DNA from: Reyranella soli
GTDB taxonomy: Bacteria; Pseudomonadota; Alphaproteobacteria; Reyranellales; Reyranellaceae
Length of the DNA: 64,000 nt
Reading direction: 5' to 3'
Assembly (NCBI RefSeq): GCF_007992495.1
Contig: NZ_BKAJ01000072.1
Coordinates: forward strand, 29,661 to 93,660
In this document: positions 8,845-17,583 of the stretch, one piece after another
Position numbering within the stretch: position 1 is the first letter of the stretch
Layout: each line of letters opens with the position of its first letter
Position numbers and translations under genes: made by a program
Notes under the pieces: generated by a model
Told to the model about the DNA's origin: nothing
Databases searched by the model: none
What the model saw: only the letters and a program-made list of their open reading frames with translations

Positions 8845-9258
8845 ATGAAGCGCATCTTCTGTTCACTGCTTCTCGCCACCTTGCCGTTCGGCAGCGCCCT
8901 CGCAGACGAGGCGGGGTTCAAGAACGCCAAAGTGACCCTCGTCGACCAGTACGAGCTGCCGAACGTGCCCGGCAAGAGCCTGCGCGCGGTGCTCGTCGAG
9001 TACGGGCCGGGTGGCGGGTCGCCGTCCCATCATCATCCGTCGTCGGCCTTCATCTATGCGCGCGTGCTCGAGGGCGCGATCCGCAGCAAGGTGAACGACG
9101 GGCCGGAGCGCACCTATCAAGCCGGCGAGAGCTGGACCGAAAGGCCGGGCGATCATCACCAGGTCAGCCAGAACGCCAGCACCACGGCGCCGGCGAAGCT
9201 GCTTGCGGTGTTCGTGGTCGACACGGCCGACAAGACGATCGTGATTCCGGACAAGTAG
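8845..9258 (+). CDS. Exported cupin-domain protein
   Basis: A 137-aa protein with a signal peptide (residues 1-20, ending SALA) followed by a single cupin barrel. The first cupin motif is GGGSPSHHHPSSAFIYARVLEG with three adjacent histidines and a later glutamate, fitting a metal site; the second motif is GDHHQVSQNAS. Small exported cupins of this kind occur next to NmrA-like genes in many proteobacteria, but no reaction is established. The CAGGAGAA sequence before ATG at 8845 supports the start. Probably in one operon with the NmrA-like gene upstream. Confidence 0.85.
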   Translation: MKRIFCSLLLATLPFGSALADEAGFKNAKVTLVDQYELPNVPGKSLRAVLVEYGPGGGSPSHHHPSSAFIYARVLEGAIRSKVNDGPERTYQAGESWTERPGDHHQVSQNASTTAPAKLLAVFVVDTADKTIVIPDK

Positions 9259-9367
9259 TCGCCTTCCGGCCGTCAGCGGGCTTCTGACGCCGTGGCCTAT
9301 TCGTGTTCGTTCGCCGGTTTATCCCCCGTGGGCTTTGTCTCAGAGGGCGCCTGCATACAATAGCGAC

Positions 9368-9556
9368 ATGCAAGACCATGCCGAAACGATGATCTTCCAC
9401 ATCCGCGGGACGGATCCCAGGAACAGCGAGCAGGTGGTCTATGAGTGCGTCGGCTTTCCCATGGCGCACGCCAAGGCTGCCGAGCTGCGCATGAGCGGCT
9501 TCAAGGACGTGGTCACCTCGGTGGCCGCGCACGAGATGGAGCAGCGGACGACCTGA
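9368..9556 (+). CDS. Small conserved-looking hypothetical protein (62 aa)
   Basis: A 62-aa soluble protein with no signal or membrane segment. It is acidic and contains a short strand-helix pattern (MIFHIRG, QVVYECVGFPMAHAKAAELRMSG, VVTSVAAHEME). I do not recognise a family. The start is uncertain: ATG at 9368 has no good ribosome binding site but is preceded by a TACAAT box, while TTG at 9335 would add 11 residues. It is convergent with the DUF6665 gene, with stop codons 4 bases apart. Confidence 0.5.
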   Translation: MQDHAETMIFHIRGTDPRNSEQVVYECVGFPMAHAKAAELRMSGFKDVVTSVAAHEMEQRTT

Positions 9557-9560
9557 CGGT

Positions 9561-9860
9561 CTAGCGAGGCCGGACCGCCCCCATCTTCGCGCGCACCTCG
9601 GCCGGCACGGCGTAGTCGTCGAGGACCTGCTGGGTGAAGCGAAAGCCGCTGCAGTCGCGCTGCACGACGAAGTTCCAGAGGGCGTAGGCCGCCGCATCGA
9701 CGAGACTTGCTCGTTGCGCGTCGCTGCTGCCCCCTCGCCGATCGAAGGCCTCCAGCGCATCGAGGGCAGCCCGCAGCTCGCGGCCTAGGCGGCCGATCGT
9801 CGAGGCCTGCTCCTCGAGGATCTCGTATTGAAGGACGTCCCAACCAGTTTTCGGGCGCAT
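9561..9860 (-). CDS. DUF6665-type protein
   Basis: A 99-aa soluble helical protein. The motifs YEILEEQASTIGRLGRELRAAL and ALWNFVVQRDCSGFRF with a closing VPAEVRAKMG match my memory of the alphaproteobacterial DUF6665 family, whose function is unknown. ATG at 9860 is preceded by AGGGGGT at good spacing; a GTG at 9890 would extend it by ten residues. It has no clear functional partner nearby. Confidence 0.7.
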   Translation of the reverse strand: MRPKTGWDVLQYEILEEQASTIGRLGRELRAALDALEAFDRRGGSSDAQRASLVDAAAYALWNFVVQRDCSGFRFTQQVLDDYAVPAEVRAKMGAVRPR

Positions 9861-10076
9861 CACGACACCCCCTGTTCGAAGATAGTGCACGGGCTGGTCG
9901 TCGGGCGCGATGCGCCAAGTTGGCGCCTTGGCGAGCGCGCCAGCCCCTCTGTTATGCGTTCCGGCCGGCTTGAACGGGCCAATCCGCGGGCCTAGCCTCG
10001 GCGCTCGGCAGTGGACGCTCGATTGTTGAGTTCAGTCCGCGTGCGTCTCCTGTGCGACACAAGTGAGGAGACACCA

Positions 10077-11339
10077 ATGAGACGGCAGGAAACAGCTCTA
10101 GCGAAGGCATGCCTGGCAGGCGTCATCGCAGCCGTGTTCGGCTGCGCTTCGATGGCGGTGCAGGCTCAGGAACTCAAGAAGTACGATTCGAGCGGCAAGG
10201 ACTTCTGGCTCAAGCCGCCGCCCGACTGGTTCCTCGGCGACGAGAACAAGGAGCAGAAAGGCCAGACTCCCAACCCGGGCCAGCCGACTCCGACACCCAA
10301 GGCCGAGCTCGACAAGATCCTCGCCGGCATCAAGCTGCCGCCCGGCTTCAAGATCGCGGTATGGGCCGACAGCGTTCCGCAGGCGCGGCAGATGGCATGG
10401 GGCGACAAGGGCACGCTGTTCGTCGGCACCTTCGACAAAGGCACGGTGCATTCGGTCAGCGGGCCGGACGGACAGAAGGTCGTAAAACCCTTCATCACCG
10501 GCTTGCGCATGCCGACCGGTGTCGCCTTCCAGGACGGCGCGCTTTACGTCGTCGATATCGACAAGCTCTATCGCTACGACAATCCCGAGGCCAACCTCGA
10601 GAGGGCGCCGGAAGGCAAGGTCGTCTACGACGACTTCCCGCCCTACGTGCCGCACGGCTGGAAGTACCTGGTGCCCGACGGCAAGGGCTGGTTCTACATC
10701 CCCGTCGGCGTGCCCTGTAACATCTGCCTGCCGCCGGCCAGCACCGGCCACTATCGCCGCGTCGATCCCAAGACCGGCGCGGCCGAGATCGTGGCGCTGG
10801 GCGTGCGCAACAGCGTCGGCGGCGCAGTCGATCCCAGGACCGGCCAGCTCTGGTTCACTGACAACGGGCGTGACTGGGTCAGCGACGACCTGCCGAACGA
10901 CGAGCTCAACCGGGTGAGCAAGATCGGCGAGCATTTCGGCTATCCGTACTGCCACCAGGGCGACCTTGCCGATCCCAAGTACGGCGCCGATCGCAAGTGC
11001 TCGGAGTTCACGCCGCCGGTGTACAAGCAGGGCCCACACATCGCCGGTCTCGGCATGAAGTTCTACACCGGCGACATGTTCCCGCCGGAATACAAGAACG
11101 GCATCTTCATCGCCCAGCACGGCTCGTGGAACCGGGCGAAGAAGCTCGGCTATCGCGTGCTCTTCCTGTCGGTCGATCCCGACGGCAAGAACCCGAAGGA
11201 ACAGGTCTTTGCCGGCACCTGGCTCGACGACCAGAAGATCCTGGGCCGTCCGGCCGACGTCCTGCAGGCGCCCGACGGCTCCCTGCTGGTCGCCGACGAC
11301 CAAGCCGGCGCGATCTATCGCATCAGCTATCAGAAGTGA
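10077..11339 (+). CDS. PQQ-dependent sugar dehydrogenase of the sorbosone-dehydrogenase type (left copy)
   Basis: A 420-aa exported protein with a signal peptide (about residues 1-31) and a beta-propeller of the glucose/sorbosone dehydrogenase (GSDH) fold. Visible signatures are KLPPGFKI, RMPTGVAFQDGALYV, PHGWKYL, the Cys pair in PCNICLPP, FTDNGRDW, FGYPYCHQGD and GRPADVLQAPDGSLLVADD. Such periplasmic enzymes oxidise sugars or other alcohols with PQQ and pass electrons to cytochrome c. The downstream gene codes for a diheme cytochrome c and pqqABCDE follows, which fits. GTGAGGAG supports the start at 10077. A diverged copy, also followed by a cytochrome c gene, lies in the opposite orientation at 19623-20852. 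Confidence 0.85.
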   Translation: MRRQETALAKACLAGVIAAVFGCASMAVQAQELKKYDSSGKDFWLKPPPDWFLGDENKEQKGQTPNPGQPTPTPKAELDKILAGIKLPPGFKIAVWADSVPQARQMAWGDKGTLFVGTFDKGTVHSVSGPDGQKVVKPFITGLRMPTGVAFQDGALYVVDIDKLYRYDNPEANLERAPEGKVVYDDFPPYVPHGWKYLVPDGKGWFYIPVGVPCNICLPPASTGHYRRVDPKTGAAEIVALGVRNSVGGAVDPRTGQLWFTDNGRDWVSDDLPNDELNRVSKIGEHFGYPYCHQGDLADPKYGADRKCSEFTPPVYKQGPHIAGLGMKFYTGDMFPPEYKNGIFIAQHGSWNRAKKLGYRVLFLSVDPDGKNPKEQVFAGTWLDDQKILGRPADVLQAPDGSLLVADDQAGAIYRISYQK

Positions 11340-11349
11340 CGCCAACGGC

Positions 11350-11464
11350 GTCATCCCGACCAAGGCCCGAAGGGCCGCGTGGAGGGATCTCCTCTTGAAC
11401 AACTCGCGTTGAAGAGGAGGTCCCTCGACTGCGCCGCCCGAAGGGCGGCTCCGCTCGGGATGAC
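11350..11464. repeat. GTCATCCC dispersed inverted repeat, copy 1
   Basis: Begins GTCATCCCGAC and ends TCGGGATGAC. An inner pair, GGGATCTCCTCTT and AAGAGGAGGTCCC, also pairs. It fills the gap between the sorbosone-dehydrogenase-like and cytochrome c genes and ends 11 bases before the cytochrome start. Similar elements occur at five other places in the window. Confidence 0.8.
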
Positions 11465-11475
11465 GGGAGTTTGTT

Positions 11476-12054
11476 ATGCGTTCAGTCGTAACCGCCTTGT
11501 TCGTGATGTTCGCAGCGCCGGCGTACGCGCAGTCGCAGCCGCCCATCAAGGCGCCGGCGATTGCCCAGACCTGCATCGCCTGTCACGGCATCCGGGGCAT
11601 CTCGACCAGCAAGGACTCGCCCTCGCTGGCGGGCCAGCCCGACATCTTCACCCAGTACCAGCTCGTCTTCATGCGCGACGGCCAGCGCCAGCCCGGCGTC
11701 ATGGCGGGCATCGTGAAGACGCTCACCGACGAGAACATCCGCGAGCTGGGCGCCTACTACGCGGCCTTGGCCCCGCCGCCGCCCTTCGCCAAGGCCGAGC
11801 CGGTCGACGCCGCCAAGGCGAACGCGATCATGGGGCCCCGGCGCTGCGCCAACTGCCACAAGGACGATTTTTCCGGTCAGGGCGAGACCGGGCGACTGGC
11901 CGGCCAGCGGCCCGATTACCTCATCAAGGCCCTGAAGGACTTCCGCTCCGGCGCGCGGCGCGGCCGCGGCATGGGCGCGATGATGGAGGTGTCAGTCACG
12001 CTGCAGGACGAGGACATCGCGCTTATCGCCCACTATCTGGCGGCCAAGCCTTGA
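11476..12054 (+). CDS. Diheme cytochrome c (left copy)
   Basis: A 192-aa periplasmic protein with a signal peptide (residues 1-18, APAYA) and two class I cytochrome c domains. Heme-binding motifs are CIACH (C33, C36, H37) and CANCH (C124, C127, H128). Each domain has later Met residues that could be the sixth ligand. It probably accepts electrons from the PQQ dehydrogenases of this block and hands them to a terminal oxidase. It matches the right-hand cytochrome at 19067-19642 in length and in heme spacing. GGGAG just before ATG supports the start. pqqA follows after 54 bases. Confidence 0.9.
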   Translation: MRSVVTALFVMFAAPAYAQSQPPIKAPAIAQTCIACHGIRGISTSKDSPSLAGQPDIFTQYQLVFMRDGQRQPGVMAGIVKTLTDENIRELGAYYAALAPPPPFAKAEPVDAAKANAIMGPRRCANCHKDDFSGQGETGRLAGQRPDYLIKALKDFRSGARRGRGMGAMMEVSVTLQDEDIALIAHYLAAKP

Positions 12055-12108
12055 CACATTCTTCGAATCCTCGACATCATCCCAAAGCCACTTCCAAGGA
12101 GACCCGCC

Positions 12109-12186
12109 ATGGCTTGGAAAACACCGCGTATCGTCGAGATCGCCGTCGGCATGGAAATCAACTCGTACGCTTCTGCCGACTTGTAG
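12109..12186 (+). CDS. pqqA: PqqA, precursor peptide of pyrroloquinoline quinone
   Basis: A 25-aa peptide that is the substrate from which PQQ is made. It contains the conserved Glu16 and Tyr20 (segment MEINSYASADL) separated by three residues; the radical SAM enzyme PqqE joins these two side chains and the rest of the peptide is removed. AAGGAG lies seven bases before ATG. It is the first gene of the pqqABCDE operon; pqqB starts 41 bases downstream. Expression of pqqA in excess of the other genes is usual in this pathway, but I see no obvious attenuator after it. Confidence 0.95.
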   Translation: MAWKTPRIVEIAVGMEINSYASADL

Positions 12187-12226
12187 TCGCTGCTTCCGTC
12201 GCGGCCGATAGTCCGCGGCGGTCACC

Positions 12227-13147
12227 GTGAAAGCCGTTGTTCTGGGGGCCGCCGCCGGCGGCGGCTTCCCACAATGGAACTCTAACGCCGAGGCATGTCG
12301 TCGTGCACGCGCCGGGGATAGCAAGGCCGCGGCCCGGACGCAGGCCTCGCTCGCCGTGAGCGGCGACGGCGAACGCTGGTTCCTGATCAACGCCTCCCCC
12401 GACCTTCGCCAGCAGATCCAGGCGCAGCCGATCCTTCATCCGCGACGGGCGCTGCGCTCCTCGCCGATCGAAGGCGTCATCCTGACCGGCGCCGACGTCG
12501 ACGCCATCGCCGGCCTGCTGCACCTGCGCGAACGCCAGCCCTTCTCCCTCTACGCCACCCAGCGCGTGCTGGACGTGCTCGACGCCAATCCGATCTTCGG
12601 CGTGCTGTCGCCGGAGTGCGTTCTCCGCGAGGAAGTGCCGCTCGGCCAGCCATTCACGCTCAGCCATCTCGACGGCAGCGCGAGCGGGCTGGAGGTCGAG
12701 CTGTTCGACGTTCCGGGCAAGGTCGCGTTGTACCTCGAAGGCGGGCGCAACACCGATCTCGCCGGCCAACCGGGCGACACGGTCGGCGTAGAAATCCGCG
12801 CCGATGGGCAGCGGCTGATCTACATCCCGGGCTGTGCGCGCATGACCGATGCGCTGCGACGGCGGCTCTCCGGCGCCGCGGTGGTGCTGTTCGACGGCAC
12901 GCTGTGGCGCGACGACGAGATGGTGGCGCTCGGGCTCGGCCCCAAGACGGGCCAGCGCATGGGCCACATGAGCGTCAGCGGTCCGGACGGCACGGTCGCC
13001 GCCTTCCGCGACATCCCGGTCAAGCGCCGCATCCTCATCCACATCAACAACTCCAATCCGATCCTGCTCGATGATTCGGCCGAACGCATCGCCGTCGAGA
13101 AGGAAGGATGGGAAGTCGCCTATGACGGCATGGAGGTCAGTCCATGA
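12227..13147 (+). CDS. pqqB: PqqB, metallo-beta-lactamase-fold PQQ biosynthesis protein
   Basis: A 306-aa protein with the full PqqB pattern: MKAVVLGAAAGGGFPQWN at the N-terminus, LINASPDLRQQI, GVILTGADVDAIAGLLHLRE and LSPECVL. PqqB has a metallo-beta-lactamase fold and is implicated in hydroxylating the tyrosine part of the cross-linked Glu-Tyr intermediate. It starts with GTG at 12227. Its stop codon overlaps the ATG of pqqC by four bases (ATGA), so the two are translationally coupled. Confidence 0.95.
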   Translation: MKAVVLGAAAGGGFPQWNSNAEACRRARAGDSKAAARTQASLAVSGDGERWFLINASPDLRQQIQAQPILHPRRALRSSPIEGVILTGADVDAIAGLLHLRERQPFSLYATQRVLDVLDANPIFGVLSPECVLREEVPLGQPFTLSHLDGSASGLEVELFDVPGKVALYLEGGRNTDLAGQPGDTVGVEIRADGQRLIYIPGCARMTDALRRRLSGAAVVLFDGTLWRDDEMVALGLGPKTGQRMGHMSVSGPDGTVAAFRDIPVKRRILIHINNSNPILLDDSAERIAVEKEGWEVAYDGMEVSP

Positions 13148-13896
13148 ATGCCGATTTGGGGAGCGATCGCCTGCTGGCACCTGACAAGCTCGAGGCCGAG
13201 CTGCGCGCCATCGGCGCGGTGCGCTACCACCATCTTCATCCGTTCCACAAGCTCCTGCACGCAGGCAAGCTCACGCGCGCGCAGGTCCAGGCCTGGGCGC
13301 TCAATCGCTACTATTACCAGGCGATGATCCCCATCAAGGATGCCCACGCGCTGGTGCGGCTGCCGACCTCGGAGCTGCGCCGCGAATGGCGCCGGCGCAT
13401 CATCGACCATGACGGCGACGGTCCCGGCAAGGGCGGCATCGAGCGCTGGCTGAAGCTGGCCGAGGGCGTCGGGCTCGATCGCACCTACGTGCAGTCGACC
13501 GAGGGCATTCTTCCCGGCACGCGCTTCGCAGTCGAGGCCTACGTCAACTTCGTGCGCGACCGGCCGATCCTGGAAGGCATCGCGTCGTCGCTGACCGAGA
13601 TGTTCTCGCCCGACATCATCGCCGATCGCGTGCGCGGCATGCTGGCAGGGTATTCCTTCATCACCGAGGAGACGCTGGCCTACTTCACGCCGCGCCTCAC
13701 CCAGGCGCCGCAGGACGTCGACTTCGCGCTCGGCTACGTCAAGCAGCACGCCACGACGCGCGCCGACCAGGAGGCCGTGCTGGCGGCGCTGCGCTTCAAG
13801 TGCGACGTGCTGTGGGCGCAGCTCGACGCGCTGCATTTCGCCTATGTCGAGCCGGGCCTGATACCGCCCGGCGCCTTCGTGCCGGAGGGGAAATGA
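13144..13896 (+). CDS. pqqC: PqqC, pyrroloquinoline-quinone synthase
   Basis: A 250-aa cofactorless oxidase that performs the last step of PQQ synthesis: ring closure and an eight-electron oxidation of AHQQ with oxygen. The segments RYHHLHPFHKLLHAGKL, WALNRYYYQAMIPIKD and HDGDGPGKGGIERWLKLAEG and the later GLDRTYVQS, SSLTEMFSPD and YVKQHATT are typical. The length equals that of the classical enzyme. Both ends overlap neighbours by four bases (pqqB and pqqD), so expression is coupled. Confidence 0.95.
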   Translation: MNADLGSDRLLAPDKLEAELRAIGAVRYHHLHPFHKLLHAGKLTRAQVQAWALNRYYYQAMIPIKDAHALVRLPTSELRREWRRRIIDHDGDGPGKGGIERWLKLAEGVGLDRTYVQSTEGILPGTRFAVEAYVNFVRDRPILEGIASSLTEMFSPDIIADRVRGMLAGYSFITEETLAYFTPRLTQAPQDVDFALGYVKQHATTRADQEAVLAALRFKCDVLWAQLDALHFAYVEPGLIPPGAFVPEGK

Positions 13897-14195
13897 TGGA
13901 CCGCCTCGTCGTCTCCGCTGAGAGCGTGCTGAACTTCGCGCCGCACATCGTGTTCCGCTTCGACGAGGTGCGGAAGCGGTGGATCATCCTGGCGCCCGAG
14001 CGCTTGATGCTGCCCGACGAGCAGGCGGTCGAGATCCTGCAGCTGGTCGACGGCAAGACCGGCGTTTCAGGGATCGTCGATTCGCTCGCCGCCCGCTACA
14101 GTCAGGCGCCACGCGATCTTATCGCCAAGGACGTCACCGCCATGCTGCAGGACCTCGCCGACAAGGGATGTCTCGCCGGTGCCGGCCCGGGTTGA
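13893..14195 (+). CDS. pqqD: PqqD, PqqA-binding chaperone
   Basis: A 100-aa RiPP recognition element. It binds the PqqA peptide and presents it to PqqE. The pattern FAPHIVFRFDEVRKRWIIL and APERLMLPDEQAVEILQLVDG is typical for PqqD. It begins with ATGATG, four bases before the end of pqqC, and its end overlaps pqqE by 17 bases. Separate pqqD and pqqE genes, as here, are the usual arrangement, though fusions occur in other bacteria. Confidence 0.93.
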   Translation: MMDRLVVSAESVLNFAPHIVFRFDEVRKRWIILAPERLMLPDEQAVEILQLVDGKTGVSGIVDSLAARYSQAPRDLIAKDVTAMLQDLADKGCLAGAGPG

Positions 14196-15318
14196 TCCGC
14201 CGCTCGCCCTGCTCGCCGAGCTGACGCATCGTTGTCCGCTCGCCTGCCCCTATTGCTCCAACCCGGTGAACCTCGAACGCGCCGCGGGCGAGCTTTCCGA
14301 GCAGGACTGGCGCCGCGTGCTCGCCGAAGCGGCCGCGCTCGGCGTGCTGCAGGTGCATTTCTCCGGCGGCGAGCCGATGGCGCGGCGTGATCTTTTGGCC
14401 CTGATCGGCGAGGCGAACGGGCTCGGCCTCTACAGCAACCTCATCACCTCCGGCGCCTTGGGCGGCGCACGCGAGATCGAGGCCTTCGCCAAGGCAGGGC
14501 TGAAGCACGTGCAGCTGAGCTTCCAGGACTTTTCCGCCGACAACGGCGATCGCATCGCCGGGCTTTCAGGCGCGCATGACCGCAAGACGCGCTTTGCGGA
14601 GGCAGTGCGCGCCGCCGGCCTGCCGCTCACGCTCAACCTGGTCGTACATCGCCAGAATCTCGACGGCGTGCCGCAGATGATCGAGATGGCGCTGAAACTG
14701 GGCGCGCGGCGCGTCGAGATCGCCCATGTCCAGTACTATGCCTGGGCATTCGCCAACCGCGCCGCTCTGCTGCCGACCCGCCGCCAGCTCGACCAGGCCA
14801 CCGAGGCTGTCGAGGCGGCGCGCCAGCGGCTGAAAGGCGTGCTCACGATCGATTATGTCGTGCCCGACTATCACGGCGTGCGGCCGAAATCCTGCATGAG
14901 CGGCTGGGGTCGCCAGTTCATCAACATCATGCCGTCGGGCATCGCCGTCCCATGCCATGCCGCCGAGACGCTGCCCGGCATCGCCTTCCCCTCGGTGCGC
15001 ACGAACAGCCTTTCAGACATCTGGCACGAGTCCGATGCCTTCAACCGCTTCCGCGGCACCGACTGGATGGCCGAGCCTTGCCGCAGCTGCGATCGGCGCG
15101 AGATCGACTGGGGCGGCTGCCGCTGCCAGGCCTTCCTGCTGGCAGGCGACGCCGGCCGCACCGACCCGGTCTGCACGCTGTCGCCCGACCACAGCGTGGT
15201 CGCGGCCGCGGTGCAGGAGGCCGAAGGCCTCCCGCCGGCGTTCGTTTATCGGCGTTACAGTAACGCGCCTACTTCGACGCGTCCTTCGGGCGAACCGAAT
15301 CGGCAACGCCCTGGATGA
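14179..15318 (+). CDS. pqqE: PqqE, radical SAM/SPASM PqqA cross-linking enzyme
   Basis: A 379-aa radical SAM protein that joins Glu16 and Tyr20 of PqqA, using PqqD as partner. The radical SAM triad is CPLACPYC (C19, C23, C26); HFSGGEPMARRDL follows. The SPASM part carries further cysteines in KSCMSGWG, AVPCHAAE and the CRSCDRREIDWGGCRCQAF cluster, for auxiliary iron-sulfur centres. The start is GTG at 14179 inside pqqD. The last 50 bases overlap tail to tail with the convergent alcohol dehydrogenase gene, so the final 16 or so residues are an unusual extension beyond the typical FVYRR end. Confidence 0.93.
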   Translation: MPARVDPPLALLAELTHRCPLACPYCSNPVNLERAAGELSEQDWRRVLAEAAALGVLQVHFSGGEPMARRDLLALIGEANGLGLYSNLITSGALGGAREIEAFAKAGLKHVQLSFQDFSADNGDRIAGLSGAHDRKTRFAEAVRAAGLPLTLNLVVHRQNLDGVPQMIEMALKLGARRVEIAHVQYYAWAFANRAALLPTRRQLDQATEAVEAARQRLKGVLTIDYVVPDYHGVRPKSCMSGWGRQFINIMPSGIAVPCHAAETLPGIAFPSVRTNSLSDIWHESDAFNRFRGTDWMAEPCRSCDRREIDWGGCRCQAFLLAGDAGRTDPVCTLSPDHSVVAAAVQEAEGLPPAFVYRRYSNAPTSTRPSGEPNRQRPG

Positions 15319-17383
15319 AGGCGGTGAGCTTGACCACGTCGTCCTCGCTGAGCTTGCCGGTGAAGTTCGGCATGCCACGCGCGGCGTAGGCGTCGCTGAA
15401 CACGATGGTCTTGAGATTGCGGATCGGATCGGCGCCGACATAGGCGAGGTTGCGGACATTGCCGCCCCGGTCGACGCCGGGCACGCCGTGACAGATCGCG
15501 CAGTTGGAGACGTAGGCCAGCGTGCCCGGAGCGACGTCGGCCGGATCGTACTTCACGCCCGTCAGCAGGTTCTCCATCTGGTACTTGGTGAAGGCCGGCG
15601 GTGCCGCCTTGCCGCCCACCGCGAAGGTGTAGACGGTGCCCGGGTTGTTGGTCTCGGTGGCGCGCGCCGTCACGCCGTAGACGCCGCCCCAGCCCACCGC
15701 CACCGAAACGTACTGCTTGCCGTCGATCATGTAGGTCGATGCCGCGGCCACCACGCCGGTACCAGTCGGCTTCTCCCACAGCTTCTCGCCGGTCGTGGCG
15801 TTGTAGGCGACGAAGCGGCCGTCGGCCGTGCCCTGGAACACGAGATTGCCCGCCGTCGTGAGCGTGCCGCCGTTCCACGGCGAGACATGCTCTTGGCGCC
15901 AGGCCTCCTTCTGCTTCACCGGATCCCAGGCGATCAGCCGGCCGAACATCGGCGCGGTGGGCGGCGTCGCGTTGATGTCGTAGCCCACGTTCCAGCCGAG
16001 ATTGCCCATGAACTCGCCGGGCTTCTTGGCGTCATGCTTCCAGTTCTTCTGGCCGGTCAGGTTTACCGGGATGTTCTGCGCCGGCAGGTAGACCAGCCCG
16101 GTGCCGGGATTGAACGACATCGGATGCCAGTTGTGCGCGCCATAGGGGCCGGGAACGGTGTCGAACGGCTTGTCCGGCGAGCGCGCCTCGGCCACCTCGA
16201 TCGGCCGGCCGTTGGCGTCGTAGCCGGTGGCCCAGTTCACGTCGACGAAGTTCTTGGCCGAGATGAACTCGCCGTTGGTGCGGTCGATGACGAAGAAGAA
16301 GCCATTCTTGGGCGCGTGCAGGATGACCTTGCGCGGCTGCCCGTCGATCGCGATGTCGGCCAGGATCATCGGCTGGGTCGACGTGTAGTCCCAGTTGTCG
16401 CCGGGCGTTTCCTGGTAGTGCCACAGGTATTTGCCGGTATCGGCATTGAGCGCGACGATCGACGCCAGATAGAGATTGTCGCCGCCGGCCGGGCTGCGCA
16501 GGTTGCGGTTCCACGGTGAGCCGTTGCCGGTGCCGAGATACACCATGTTGAGGTCGGGGTCGTAGGTGATGCTGTCCCACACCGTGCCGCCGCCGCCATT
16601 CACCCAGTAGTTGCCGGCAGGGTCCCAGGTCTTGGCCGCCGCCGCCATCGACTCGTCTTCGAAGGGTTTGGCAGGATCGCCCGGCACGACGAACCAGCGC
16701 CACGCCTGGTTGCCGGTCTCGGCGTCGTAGGCGGTGACGTAGCCGCGCACGCCATACTCGGCGCCGCCATTGCCGATGATCACCCGGCCGTTGGCGACGC
16801 GCGGCGCGCCGGTGATCGTGTAGGAATGCTTGTGGTCGATGATGGTGTCCTTTTCCCACACCTTCTTGCCCGTCACGGCGTCGAGGGCGATCAGCCGCCC
16901 GTCATAGGCGCCGACGAAGACCTTGCCCTTGTGCAGGGCAACGCCGCGATTCACGACGTCGCAACAGCCGCGGTAGCCCTTGTCGCGCGCCACCTCGGGA
17001 TCGTAGGTCCAGATCTTCTTGCCGGTGCGCGCATCGATGGCATGGACGACGCTCCACGGCGCACTGACATACATGATGCCGTCGACCACGATCGGGGTCG
17101 CCTCGACGCCGCGCGCCGAGTCGAGATCGTAGGACCAGGCCAGGCCGAGCTCCTTGACGTTGGAGGCGTTGATCTGGTCGAGCTTGCTGAAGCGCGTCTC
17201 GCCGAAATCGAGGCCGATGGCAGGCCAGTCCTTCGACGTGGCGGCATTGCTCTTGATCCAGTTGCCGTCGACCGCCGACGTGACGGCCTTGATGTGACCG
17301 GGCGAGCCCTTGGCATCCTGGGCCATGGCGCCGGAGCAAAAGGCCAGCGCCGCTGCGCCCGCCAACAGCAGAGTACGTGTCAT
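15269..17383 (-). CDS. PQQ-dependent quinohemoprotein alcohol dehydrogenase, calcium type
   Basis: A 704-aa periplasmic enzyme. Signal peptide residues 1-22; eight-bladed PQQ propeller about 30-595; C-terminal cytochrome c domain with heme motif CAICH (C628, C631, H632) and possible axial Met671. The adjacent Cys140-Cys141 pair forms the rare vicinal disulfide over PQQ. The catalytic Asp is D332 in GDNWDYT; the residue two positions on is Thr334, not the extra Asp of lanthanide enzymes, so calcium is predicted. It oxidises primary alcohols and passes electrons via its heme. GGAGG precedes ATG at 17383. It is convergent with pqqE, which supplies its cofactor. Confidence 0.93.
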   Translation of the reverse strand: MTRTLLLAGAAALAFCSGAMAQDAKGSPGHIKAVTSAVDGNWIKSNAATSKDWPAIGLDFGETRFSKLDQINASNVKELGLAWSYDLDSARGVEATPIVVDGIMYVSAPWSVVHAIDARTGKKIWTYDPEVARDKGYRGCCDVVNRGVALHKGKVFVGAYDGRLIALDAVTGKKVWEKDTIIDHKHSYTITGAPRVANGRVIIGNGGAEYGVRGYVTAYDAETGNQAWRWFVVPGDPAKPFEDESMAAAAKTWDPAGNYWVNGGGGTVWDSITYDPDLNMVYLGTGNGSPWNRNLRSPAGGDNLYLASIVALNADTGKYLWHYQETPGDNWDYTSTQPMILADIAIDGQPRKVILHAPKNGFFFVIDRTNGEFISAKNFVDVNWATGYDANGRPIEVAEARSPDKPFDTVPGPYGAHNWHPMSFNPGTGLVYLPAQNIPVNLTGQKNWKHDAKKPGEFMGNLGWNVGYDINATPPTAPMFGRLIAWDPVKQKEAWRQEHVSPWNGGTLTTAGNLVFQGTADGRFVAYNATTGEKLWEKPTGTGVVAAASTYMIDGKQYVSVAVGWGGVYGVTARATETNNPGTVYTFAVGGKAAPPAFTKYQMENLLTGVKYDPADVAPGTLAYVSNCAICHGVPGVDRGGNVRNLAYVGADPIRNLKTIVFSDAYAARGMPNFTGKLSEDDVVKLTAFIQGVADSVRPKDASK

Positions 17384-17583
17384 GGAAACCTCCCGATTGG
17401 CCTGTGGTGGACCAAGCGCGTTTCCGAACGACGCAGGACGATGACGATAGCGAGAGGACGACGAACTCGTACGCGACAGTTGCCGATGACTATTGCGTCG
17501 CACGCGCTCAAGTGGATGGTGCGCCCGCGCCGGCAAACTCGTCAATGGGTCGCTAGATATGCACGATTACGACGCGGCCATGG

